Origin: Haloarcula marismortui ATCC 43049
Lineage (GTDB): Archaea; Halobacteriota; Halobacteria; Halobacteriales; Haloarculaceae
Assembly: GCF_000011085.1 (NCBI RefSeq)
Contig: NC_006396.1
Coordinates: forward strand, 806,001-870,000
DNA: 64,000 nt
Reading direction: 5' to 3'
In this document: piece by piece, positions 18,444-26,275 of the stretch
How the letters are laid out: every line of letters begins with the position of its first letter
Numbering within the stretch: position 1 is the first letter of the stretch
Made by a program: the position numbers and the translations under genes
The notes under the pieces: generated by a model
Databases searched by the model: none
Told to the model about the DNA's origin: nothing
Seen by the model: only the letters and a program-made list of their open reading frames with translations

Positions 18444-19649
18444 ATGGCCGGGTTATCGTCGGATTTGAGCGTTGCGTCGGCGTCAGAACACTGTCTCAAC
18501 ATTGTGGAGCGAGTTGAGGAGGCTGTCGTTGTCGAACGCCGAGTGCTGTTCGAGACACTGGCTGGCGTCATCGCCAGAGGACACGTTCTGGTGGAAGACG
18601 TACCGGGAACGGGCAAAACTGCTCTGGCGCGGGTGCTGGCGGAGGCGCTGGGGCTTGAATTTACCCGGATACAGTTCACACCGGACCTGCTGCCGGCGGA
18701 CGTGACCGGGTCGAACGTGTACAACGAACACGAGCGGGAGTTCGAGTTCGCACAGGGGCCGGTGTTCTCGAATGTCGTGCTCGCAGACGAAATCAACCGC
18801 GCACCGCCGAAGACCCAGTCTGCACTGCTTGAGTCAATGGAAGAGCGGCAGGTCAGTGTCGACGGGACGACGCATCCCCTCCCGACACCGTTCGTCGTTA
18901 TCGCGACCCAGAACCCCATCGAGCAGGAAGGGACCTTCCAGCTTCCCGAGGCCCAGCGGGACCGCTTCAGCGTGAAGACGTCAATGGCCTATCCCGATGT
19001 CGAGGGGGAAATGGGGCTGCTCGACCGGCGGGCCAACCGGCGAACACTCTCGCCGTCGGTCGACCCGGTAGTTGACCCAGAGACGGTGCGTGCCCTTCAG
19101 GAGTGTGCAGAAGACATCCGCGTCGACACCAAGGTTCGTCGCTATATCGTCGACCTGGCGCGGGCGACACGCGAAGACGACCGGACAGAGATCGGCGTCT
19201 CGCCGCGAGGCGTCCAGCGGGTCTTCGAGGCAGTCCGAGCCAGTGCAGTCATCGCCGGCCGGCGATACTCCACTCCGGACGACGTGAAGCGGCTGGCGAA
19301 CGCGACGATGAGTCACCGACTGGTCCTGACGACGGAGGCCACCATCGAAGGAACGGAGAAGGCCGACGTGATTCAGGCCGCTCTGGACGCCGTCGACGTG
19401 CCCGCAGTCTCACCGAATGCGCCGGACGACACGCCCGAACCGACGACAACAGGCGGGTCCGAACGCGCTGACTCACCATCGGAGGCGACACCAGACGGCG
19501 ATTCTTCCGGGCAGCGCCCCGAACGGAGTGCTGGTGAAGCAGCGGAGAACGAAGCTACGCAACTGGACGGAGATGACGGCCAGCCCACCGACTCGGCAGG
19601 AGACACGCCGAGCCGGAGTGGTGAGGACGACATCGGACACGGACAGTGA
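18444..19649 (+). CDS. MoxR-family AAA+ ATPase
   Basis: A 401-residue AAA+ chaperone-like ATPase. Walker A is DVPGTGKT (52-59), Walker B with the MoxR signature is ADEINRAPPKTQSALLESME (114-133), sensor 1 is ATQNPIEQEGTFQLPEAQ, and the C-terminal lid is followed by a disordered acidic tail (about 330-401). MoxR ATPases act with DUF58 and VWA proteins to mature or activate membrane complexes. It follows the three membrane partners on the same strand but has its own TATA element, so it may be expressed both with and without them. Confidence 0.92.
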   Translation: MAGLSSDLSVASASEHCLNIVERVEEAVVVERRVLFETLAGVIARGHVLVEDVPGTGKTALARVLAEALGLEFTRIQFTPDLLPADVTGSNVYNEHEREFEFAQGPVFSNVVLADEINRAPPKTQSALLESMEERQVSVDGTTHPLPTPFVVIATQNPIEQEGTFQLPEAQRDRFSVKTSMAYPDVEGEMGLLDRRANRRTLSPSVDPVVDPETVRALQECAEDIRVDTKVRRYIVDLARATREDDRTEIGVSPRGVQRVFEAVRASAVIAGRRYSTPDDVKRLANATMSHRLVLTTEATIEGTEKADVIQAALDAVDVPAVSPNAPDDTPEPTTTGGSERADSPSEATPDGDSSGQRPERSAGEAAENEATQLDGDDGQPTDSAGDTPSRSGEDDIGHGQ

Positions 19650-19671
19650 GCGCGAGCGGGTAGCCGAACGG

Positions 19672-19677
19672 CTTTAC
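19672..19677 (+). promoter_or_regulatory. TATA-like element for the DUF2237 gene
   Basis: CTTTAC lies 24-29 bases before ATG 19701, consistent with a leaderless transcript. Confidence 0.4.
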
Positions 19678-19700
19678 TCCACGGAACAGCCAGACGTGGT

Positions 19701-20096
19701 ATGGAAAGCGAACGCAACGTCCTTGGCGGGGAGTTGGCTCCCTGCTCGATGGACCCCGAGACCGGGTTCATGCGCGACGGGTACTGCTACCCGCTCCAGC
19801 GCGACCCGGGCCGGCATGAGATTTGTGCCGTGATGACGGCGGAGTTTCTGGAGTACAGCAAGGCACAGGGCAACGACCTCGTGACGCCGCGGCCGGAGCT
19901 GAACTTTCCGGGTCTTGACCCCGGTGACAGCTGGTGTGTCTGTGTCCCGCGCTGGATAGAGGCCCACGAGGCCGGGCGCGCACCGCCGGTGAACCTCGAC
20001 GCGACGAGCGAGGACGTGCTCGAAGACGTGTCGCTGGAAACGCTGCAGGAGTACGCTGCCGATGGTGACTCGGATGCCGACGCGACCGCTGAATGA
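19701..20096 (+). CDS. DUF2237 family protein
   Basis: A 131-residue soluble protein matching DUF2237. The family pattern is clear: NVLGGELAPCSMDPETGFMRDG near the start, then CAVMTAEFLEYSKAQGNDL, and GLDPGDSWCVCVPRW. Four to five conserved Cys residues and a Trp are visible. The biochemical role of the family is not known to me. The acidic C-terminus is probably disordered. It appears to be a single gene between moxR and the Dna2-like helicase. Confidence 0.85.
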   Translation: MESERNVLGGELAPCSMDPETGFMRDGYCYPLQRDPGRHEICAVMTAEFLEYSKAQGNDLVTPRPELNFPGLDPGDSWCVCVPRWIEAHEAGRAPPVNLDATSEDVLEDVSLETLQEYAADGDSDADATAE

Positions 20097-20165
20097 GCCA
20101 CGCCGCGAACGACTTTTGAGGGACCGCCCCGTCGCTTTGGCCGTGCAACAGGGGAGGGCCAAGCG

Positions 20166-22901
20166 ATGAGCGTGGACCGCGTTCGTGGCGTCGTCGTCGA
20201 CATCGAGGAGCCAAAGACGGTGAACACTCAGTACGGCGAGAGCGACCTCTGTGAGGTGACGATACGCCCCGACCGCGGGGCCGGGGAGCCCACGACGGTC
20301 ACGCTCTGGGGAAAGTGGACCGAGAACGCCGCCGCCATCGAGACGGGCATGGAGATCGCCGTCTACAATCCTGACGAACGAGAGTACCAGGGCGAACAGC
20401 AGTACTCTGTCGGCGGTGACGCCACGCTGGTCGTCCAGCCGGATTTCCTCGTCGACGTGACTGACATCCGGGCGTGGGTGCAGTGCCCGCGGATGTACTA
20501 CCTCCGGAAACTCGACGGCGCGGAGCACGCTTACCCGCTGGTGAAAGGGACCGTCGTCCACGAGGTCTTTGGCGACTTACTTCGGGGCCGGGACCTCGAC
20601 ACCGCCATCGAGGAACAGGTCGACGCCGCCGGCCTCGACATCGGACTGCTCGGCCGGGAGGCCGACGAAGTGGCCGGGGACGTGCGCGACCACGCGTCGG
20701 CCATCCAGGGGTGGCTCCAGCAGGGGACGCTTACAGAAACCGATGAATGGCGCTCCGAGATGACGCTCATCTCCGAGCGATTCGGCATGAAGGGGCGAGC
20801 AGACGCCGTCCGGCGTGGGATGCCCGTCGAACTCAAGACCGGCAAAAACACCAAACGAGAGCCGCGGTTTCAGGACAAGATACAGGCGACGGCGTACGCC
20901 CTGATGCTGGGCGAGCGCGCGGCTGGCGCGGGCAGCGCCGTCGACGCAGCTCCAGATACGGGCACACTTCTCTACACCAAGAACGCCGCTGTCGACCGCA
21001 ACGAGGAGAGCGGCGACCTCTCGCCGGCAAAGGAGTTCTCTATCGGGAGCGGACTCCTAAATTACGTCGTCCGGACCCGCAACGCGATTGCGGCCATGGA
21101 GTACGACTCTGGCGTGCCGACGGGCTACGAGGCCAACGCCAAATGCGAGTACTGCTTCGAGCAGGACACCTGCATGGCCGTCTCCGGCCGCCTCGACCAG
21201 GAATCCAAAGCAGGAACAGTCGGTCGGGCAGTGCCCGACGAGGAACTGGACTACTTCGAGCGGTTCTACACGGCCGTCGAGGCCGAACGCCGGTCCGTCC
21301 ACCGGGAGTACGCGAAGCTCTGGGAGCAGACGCCCGAAGAGCGGGCCGACAACGACCGGGCGCTCATCGGCCTGGAACCGACCGGTCGCCGGGAACTCGA
21401 CGGCGGCCGCTGGGAACTCCGGGCAACCGGGACGGGGGCCGTCTCGAAGATCCGCGAAGGTAATCTCGTGCTCGCCAGCGACGGCGACCCGGTGACCGGC
21501 AACGCCGAACTGGCCCGCGTCGAGCGACTGGGCAACGAGGCGCCACGCGCCTCGGATAGCGGGAACGGCAACGCCGTGAACGAGGAGATCGTCGTCACGG
21601 CCGACGAGCCGCTGGACCTCCGCCGGCTGGACGTGTATCCCTCCGAACTGACGACCGACCGGCTCCAGAACGCGCTCCACGACGCCGTCCTCCTCCAGTC
21701 GCCCGAGCAGAAGGACGTGCTGTTCGGGCGGCGAGAGCCGAAGTTCAATCCGGTCGAGGAGACGTTCATTGACAACAACGACGCCCAGAACGAGGCCGTC
21801 CAGTTAGCGGTCGGCGCGGAGGATTTCGCGCTCGTCCACGGCCCGCCGGGGACGGGCAAGACATACACGCTGGCGCGGATGGTCAGGGCCCTCGTTGCTC
21901 GCGGTGACCGAGTCTTGCTTTCGGCGTTTACCAACCGCGCCGTCGACAATCTGCTGGAAGCGCTGGAAGAACAGGGCTACACCGACATCGTCCGCGTCGG
22001 CACGGAGAGCGGCGTCCGCGATGACATGCAGAAGTACCGGCTGGAGACCAGCGGCGACCCCGGCGAGTGTGCGAGTCGGCTCCAGAGCGCGCAGGTCGTC
22101 GCGGCGACGACGGCCACCTGTGGCGGAAGCACGCTTCAGACGCAGGAGTTTGACGTGGCCGTCGTTGACGAGGCTGGCCAACTCACCGAGCCAGGGACGC
22201 TGGCGGCGACGACGCTGGCCGACCGATTCGTGCTCGTCGGCGACCACCAGCAGCTCCCGCCCGTAGTCCAGTCCGAGGACGAGACGCTGTCGACCTCGCT
22301 GTTCGAACGGCTTATCGACGCCCACCCCGACGCTGGCGTGATGCTCGACCGCCAGTACCGGATGGCCCAGCACATCCAGGCCTTCGCTTCGCGGGAGTTC
22401 TACGACGGGCAGTTGCGACCCGCGACCGGCGAGGTGGCGGCCCAGCGGCTCGATGACCTCGATGGCGTTGCGACAGCGAGCTTACCCGAGGCACTCCGAG
22501 ACCGAGTGGCGTTTGTCGACTCCGGCGGCAGTCAGGTCGGCAACACCAACCCGACCGAAGCCGACCGGATTGCCGAAATCCTCGCGTCGTATCGGTCTGC
22601 GGGGGTTCCGGCCGCCGACATCGGCGTCATCGCGCCGTACCGCGCGCAGGTCGCGGAGATTTCCAAGCGCCTGCCGGACGTGACCGTCGACACGGTCGAC
22701 CGGTTCCAAGGGTCGAGCAAGGAGGTCATCGTCATCTCCTTCGTCGCCACCGAGACGCTCGACAGCCCGATCTTCGAGGATTACCGGCGTATCAACGTCG
22801 CACTCACGCGGGCGAAGAAGGCGCTCGTCCTCGTCGGCGACGGCGACGCGCTGGCGACCGACGAGGTGTACGGTCGGATGGTCGAGTGGGCGCGGGGCTG
22901 A
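20166..22901 (+). CDS. Dna2-like protein: OB fold, Cas4-type Fe-S nuclease and SF1 helicase
   Basis: A 911-residue fusion. The N-terminal 90 residues resemble an OB fold. A PD-(D/E)XK nuclease of the RecB/Cas4/Dna2 type follows, with a Cys near 107 (VQCPRMYYL), the catalytic VELKTGKN segment near 220, and Cys residues near 325, 328 and 334 (CEYCFEQDTC), the usual four-Cys Fe-S cluster layout. The SF1B helicase half has GPPGTGKT (near 559), DEAG (near 668), QYRM (near 728), RFQGSSKE (near 845) and VALTRAKK (near 877). It is expected to process 5' flaps or DNA ends in replication and repair. It abuts the convergent PH-domain gene with no gap. Confidence 0.9.
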   Translation: MSVDRVRGVVVDIEEPKTVNTQYGESDLCEVTIRPDRGAGEPTTVTLWGKWTENAAAIETGMEIAVYNPDEREYQGEQQYSVGGDATLVVQPDFLVDVTDIRAWVQCPRMYYLRKLDGAEHAYPLVKGTVVHEVFGDLLRGRDLDTAIEEQVDAAGLDIGLLGREADEVAGDVRDHASAIQGWLQQGTLTETDEWRSEMTLISERFGMKGRADAVRRGMPVELKTGKNTKREPRFQDKIQATAYALMLGERAAGAGSAVDAAPDTGTLLYTKNAAVDRNEESGDLSPAKEFSIGSGLLNYVVRTRNAIAAMEYDSGVPTGYEANAKCEYCFEQDTCMAVSGRLDQESKAGTVGRAVPDEELDYFERFYTAVEAERRSVHREYAKLWEQTPEERADNDRALIGLEPTGRRELDGGRWELRATGTGAVSKIREGNLVLASDGDPVTGNAELARVERLGNEAPRASDSGNGNAVNEEIVVTADEPLDLRRLDVYPSELTTDRLQNALHDAVLLQSPEQKDVLFGRREPKFNPVEETFIDNNDAQNEAVQLAVGAEDFALVHGPPGTGKTYTLARMVRALVARGDRVLLSAFTNRAVDNLLEALEEQGYTDIVRVGTESGVRDDMQKYRLETSGDPGECASRLQSAQVVAATTATCGGSTLQTQEFDVAVVDEAGQLTEPGTLAATTLADRFVLVGDHQQLPPVVQSEDETLSTSLFERLIDAHPDAGVMLDRQYRMAQHIQAFASREFYDGQLRPATGEVAAQRLDDLDGVATASLPEALRDRVAFVDSGGSQVGNTNPTEADRIAEILASYRSAGVPAADIGVIAPYRAQVAEISKRLPDVTVDTVDRFQGSSKEVIVISFVATETLDSPIFEDYRRINVALTRAKKALVLVGDGDALATDEVYGRMVEWARG

Positions 22902-24584
22902 CTACGCGTCCGCGTCGCCCCTGTCGCCTGTCCGCAGCCCTGCAACGTGTGCGGTGAGCCGGTCCCGTAGCGTGTCTCTGAGTTCTTTTGCGGTGTCCTC
23001 GTCGATGTCGTACACCCGAGCGACGCCGCCGAGCAGGCTCGACGAACTCGCCGTGTCAGCCCCCACGGTCGCCAGGTCACGGCGGCGCTGGAACGGCGAC
23101 CGCGTGACGAACACCGTCTGGAGCCGGTAGTACGGCACAATGCGCGTCGTCCGCCGCCAGAACCCGCTCCGGGTCGCCAAGACCGAGCCATCGAGGTCGA
23201 ACCCGCGGTGTCGCCAGCGGAAGTGTGCCGCTGGCACGACCGGGAGAAAGAGGAGGGCGGCGAGCCACCAGTAGCCCGTCGCAAGCACCAGCGAGTCGAC
23301 GGCGTAGGCGACTGCGGTGAGTCCGGCCGCCGCCAGCGAAAAGCGCGCGAGATAGCGCCGACGGGCGCGCTTCGGCGGGCGGTCGAAATCGAGGTCGCCG
23401 AACGGTTCGATGTCACGGGCCAGTTCGTACACTTCCTCGCGGGGCGCGAGCGGGACGGCGACGCCCTGCGTTGACTGCTGGTTCCCACCGCTGTAGCCGG
23501 CCGTCTCAACGGCCAGCGTCGCGTAGCCGAACCGCCGCATCAGTACGTTCTCGCGGATGGTGACCGTCTGGACCTTCTCCAGCGGGATGTTGCCGCTGTA
23601 CCGGCGCAACAGCCCCCGCTCGTACCGGAGGTCGCCGTCGGCCTGTGTGAGCCGGAAGCCGTAGTATTCGATGACTGTCAGCGCCACGCTGACGACAAGT
23701 GCGAGCAGGAGGAACTGGACGAGCGAAATCGCGGCGAAGACGACGAGTCGCGTGGATTCCGGCGAGCTAGCCAGCCAGCGGATGACGGGTCCATTCAGCG
23801 ACGCGCCAACGAGGGTCGCGTTGAACCGAAGGACGGCCCAGACGACGTCCATCCCAAGCGGGAGCGACGCCAGCGTCAGGACCGGCGCGGCCGGCCGAAC
23901 GGAGACAAGCGCGTACGTCAGGAGCTCGCGCTGGTCGAACGCGAACAACAGCGACCCGTCCGGCTGGTCGCGTGGTTCCGTGTCCGAAGCCGAGGCCGAG
24001 TCCTCGAAGTCGTTCGCCGTCTGGGCGTCGCCGGTGTGTGCAGGTGTGGGACCGGTCACGCCGGGGAGGTCAGCGTGGGCCGACCGGCCAGATGTTGCAG
24101 TCCCAGACACCGCGCCGGCGGTTTCTGCCGCCGACTCGGCGGCTTCGTCCCGGTCGTGAGTCCGCACGTAGTTCCGGAGGCGTTTGACCTCTGCCTCGTC
24201 AACTGCGTCCAGCGTGGCCTCCGTCGCGCTCCCACCGGCCGTCTCAAAGCGGACGATTGCGAGCCCGAGCAGGCGGTTGAGGATGTTCTGTTCGACATCG
24301 AGATTCTGGACGCGGCCCAGCGGAATCTGGCGGGACTGTCTGGCGAAGACGCCAGATTCGACGGTGAGCGTGTCCCCGTCGAGTTCGTAGCGAAAGCGGA
24401 AGTACCGTGCCAGCGCGTAGCCGCCAAACGTCAGCGCGCCGAGCAGGCCCAGCAGCGGAACCGCGAACGCTGGCAGTCCAAGCATTCCGGTCCCGACGGA
24501 CCCGCCGAAGAAGCCGAAGAAGCCGCCTTGTAGCGCCGCTCGGGCGACGCTCAGAACCGCACTTCGCGGGTGGAGCCGGTTCAT
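22902..24584 (-). CDS. bacterial-type PH (YdbT-like) membrane protein
   Basis: A 560-residue membrane protein with about six helices and repeated PH-like (YdbS/YdbT, bPH2) soluble units. Each unit shows the pattern of a strand pair ending in a Q-x-I/V-P-L-x-x-V-Q motif: ARQSRQIPLGRVQNLDVEQN, RYSGNIPLEKVQTVTIREN and RTTRIVPYYRLQTVFVTRS. So three such modules are present. A disordered linker occupies about 130-195. The role of the family is unclear; the B. subtilis pair is linked to envelope stress. Its ATG overlaps the stop of the upstream PH gene by four bases. Confidence 0.85.
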   Translation of the reverse strand: MNRLHPRSAVLSVARAALQGGFFGFFGGSVGTGMLGLPAFAVPLLGLLGALTFGGYALARYFRFRYELDGDTLTVESGVFARQSRQIPLGRVQNLDVEQNILNRLLGLAIVRFETAGGSATEATLDAVDEAEVKRLRNYVRTHDRDEAAESAAETAGAVSGTATSGRSAHADLPGVTGPTPAHTGDAQTANDFEDSASASDTEPRDQPDGSLLFAFDQRELLTYALVSVRPAAPVLTLASLPLGMDVVWAVLRFNATLVGASLNGPVIRWLASSPESTRLVVFAAISLVQFLLLALVVSVALTVIEYYGFRLTQADGDLRYERGLLRRYSGNIPLEKVQTVTIRENVLMRRFGYATLAVETAGYSGGNQQSTQGVAVPLAPREEVYELARDIEPFGDLDFDRPPKRARRRYLARFSLAAAGLTAVAYAVDSLVLATGYWWLAALLFLPVVPAAHFRWRHRGFDLDGSVLATRSGFWRRTTRIVPYYRLQTVFVTRSPFQRRRDLATVGADTASSSSLLGGVARVYDIDEDTAKELRDTLRDRLTAHVAGLRTGDRGDADA

Positions 24585-25042
24585 ACCGCGTCCGTGGCCT
24601 CGCTCTCGTTCGCGAGGTCACGGAGTTGTTCTCGCAGTTCGGTGGCTCGTTCGGGCCGCAGGCCTGGAATCGTGATGTCCGCGCCGCGGGTCCCGGCAGT
24701 GTAGACGACGACACTCGCCAGCCCGATAGCTCGCTCTACTGGGCCGCGCGTGGTGTCGACGTGCTGAACACGAACGTACGGGACCGACGTGTCGGTCCGG
24801 GTCACGACACCGCGGAGGAGAAAGAGCGCGTCGTCCTGTAGGTCAAAACGCCAAATCCGGTGGGCAGCGATGGCATGGGCAACACCCAGAAGCACGAGCA
24901 CAACCCAGCCGCCGACGACCACCGTCTGTGGCAGTGAGACCGCGAACCGGTCGACAAGATACGCGATGACGCCGAGCACCGACGCCTGGATAACTGTCGA
25001 CAGAACCCACAGCAGTCTCACTCGCGGGTGAAGCGACTCCAT
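24581..25042 (-). CDS. small PH-domain (YdbS-like) membrane protein
   Basis: A 153-residue partner of the preceding protein: two helices (about 10-30 and 38-58) followed by one PH-like unit with the pattern RTDTSVPYVRVQHVDTTRGP. The two-gene order, small YdbS then large YdbT, with ATGA overlap, is the usual arrangement and suggests one complex. ATG 25042 is chosen because the hydrophobic part follows directly; the in-frame GTG region upstream to 25117 adds a basic leader. Confidence 0.85.
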   Translation of the reverse strand: MESLHPRVRLLWVLSTVIQASVLGVIAYLVDRFAVSLPQTVVVGGWVVLVLLGVAHAIAAHRIWRFDLQDDALFLLRGVVTRTDTSVPYVRVQHVDTTRGPVERAIGLASVVVYTAGTRGADITIPGLRPERATELREQLRDLANESEATDAV

Positions 25043-25191
25043 GTCCGAATCGAGGGGCCGGCCGCGGATTAACGGTTTGGCTCCGGAACGAAATTGGAAG
25101 CGTTCCGACCCACACATGGGTCAAACAGTGGGCAGAATCGTCTGAAACTTCGAAAAACGTCCTTGTATGCCCCCGACGCCGGACAAAGCGT

Positions 25192-25518
25192 ATGTCACGA
25201 AGCCGACGGACGTTTCTGACGACGCTCGCCGCTGCAAGTGTCACGCTCCCGCTCGCTGGCTGTGCCGGCGGCGACGAACAATCCGCAGACGAGGAGGCAG
25301 AGTCAATGAACGATGAGGGGATGACTGACTCGATGGACGACGAGGGGATGACTGACTCGATGGAGGGCGGCGAAACGAGCAGCTCGATGGCCCAAGAGAA
25401 TAACACAGCGATGGACGGCAGCGCAATGACCGAATCGATGACGGAGGCAGCGGACGGCGAGTCGATGGGTGACGACGAAATGAATGACGGAATGACGGAA
25501 AACGAGACTGCGTCGTAA
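25192..25518 (+). CDS. Tat lipoprotein, Met/Asp-rich with tandem repeat
   Basis: A 108-residue exported protein of unknown function. The N-terminus has a twin-arginine motif (SRRTFL), a hydrophobic core and a lipobox LAGC, giving lipid-anchored Cys-24. The mature part is almost entirely acidic and rich in Met, Ser, Thr and Glu, with a repeated nine-residue unit DEGMTDSMD. About fifteen Met residues lie in the mature domain, which could bind a soft metal such as copper; that is inference. There is no folded domain in view. It is divergent from the PH genes and convergent with carbonic anhydrase. Confidence 0.75.
   Translation: MSRSRRTFLTTLAAASVTLPLAGCAGGDEQSADEEAESMNDEGMTDSMDDEGMTDSMEGGETSSSMAQENNTAMDGSAMTESMTEAADGESMGDDEMNDGMTENETAS
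25312..25364 (+). repeat. two-copy tandem repeat of 27-bp period in lipoprotein gene
   Basis: Two 26-base copies (25312-25337 and 25339-25364) differ at one base and encode two copies of a nine-residue Met/Asp unit. In-frame 27-bp steps would allow the copy number to vary without breaking the gene. Confidence 0.85.
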
Positions 25519-25543
25519 GCCGCCCGGTGATGACCGTATCGGA

Positions 25544-26182
25544 CTACACGCGCTCGTTGACCTGTTCAGCGACGCGCTCGCCGGGCCGGCGGAGGTGGCC
25601 ACTCTCGACTTCGTAGACGTAGCCTGTCACCGTGACATCATCGGGAATCAGCTCGTGGTTTTCGAGGTATTCGACCTGTGCCGCACAGGCCGCATCGATG
25701 TCGTCGGTCATCCGGACCCACTCCGCGATTGACGCGTCACCGATGTCTAGCTCCGGCAGTGCCGGGTCTAGATCGATATCATCGAGGTCACCGTCGACCG
25801 CGGCCTCGAACCCCGCGACGACGTCCTCGTCGGACGCGCTCATCATCCCGCAGTCGGTGTGGTTGACGACGATGATTTCCGTCGTATCGAAATACTGTGT
25901 TGTCAGCGCCGCCGAGCGAATTACGTCGTCTGTTACCTTCCCACCGGCGTTTCGGTATATCTGTGCGTCGCCCAGCGAGAGCCCAAGCGCGTCCTCGACG
26001 GGGATTCGCTCGTCCATACACGCGACGACGAGCAGTTGCTTGTCGGTCGGGATGCCCTTGCGCCGTCGACGCGCCCAGTCGTCCCTCGCGTCGACGCCGT
26101 CGTCAACCGATTCGTGGACGTGGCCGGCCTCCGGCTCTTCGTGGTCGTGCGCGTCGTCACTCCCGTGTGTGTGATGTGGCAT
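25544..26182 (-). CDS. beta-class carbonic anhydrase with His-rich N-terminus
   Basis: A 212-residue zinc enzyme interconverting CO2 and bicarbonate. Zinc ligands Cys-55, His-108 and Cys-111 lie in VACMDERI and NHTDCGM; the Asp-57/Arg-59 dyad is present. The first 25 residues carry seven His (MPHHTHGSDDAHDHEE and GHVHE), an extension not needed for catalysis that may hold metal. The protein is acidic throughout. A TAAA-containing segment near 26211-26216 sits at promoter distance upstream. It is convergent with the Tat lipoprotein gene. Confidence 0.9.
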   Translation of the reverse strand: MPHHTHGSDDAHDHEEPEAGHVHESVDDGVDARDDWARRRRKGIPTDKQLLVVACMDERIPVEDALGLSLGDAQIYRNAGGKVTDDVIRSAALTTQYFDTTEIIVVNHTDCGMMSASDEDVVAGFEAAVDGDLDDIDLDPALPELDIGDASIAEWVRMTDDIDAACAAQVEYLENHELIPDDVTVTGYVYEVESGHLRRPGERVAEQVNERV

Positions 26183-26275
26183 TGCAGAACACGCCTTTGT
26201 GCCCCGTGGCCTTTACTGCTTGCTCGTCGGCAGTACAGCGGAGGAAAGTAATCCGAGTCGAACAGTCCCAGCCAC

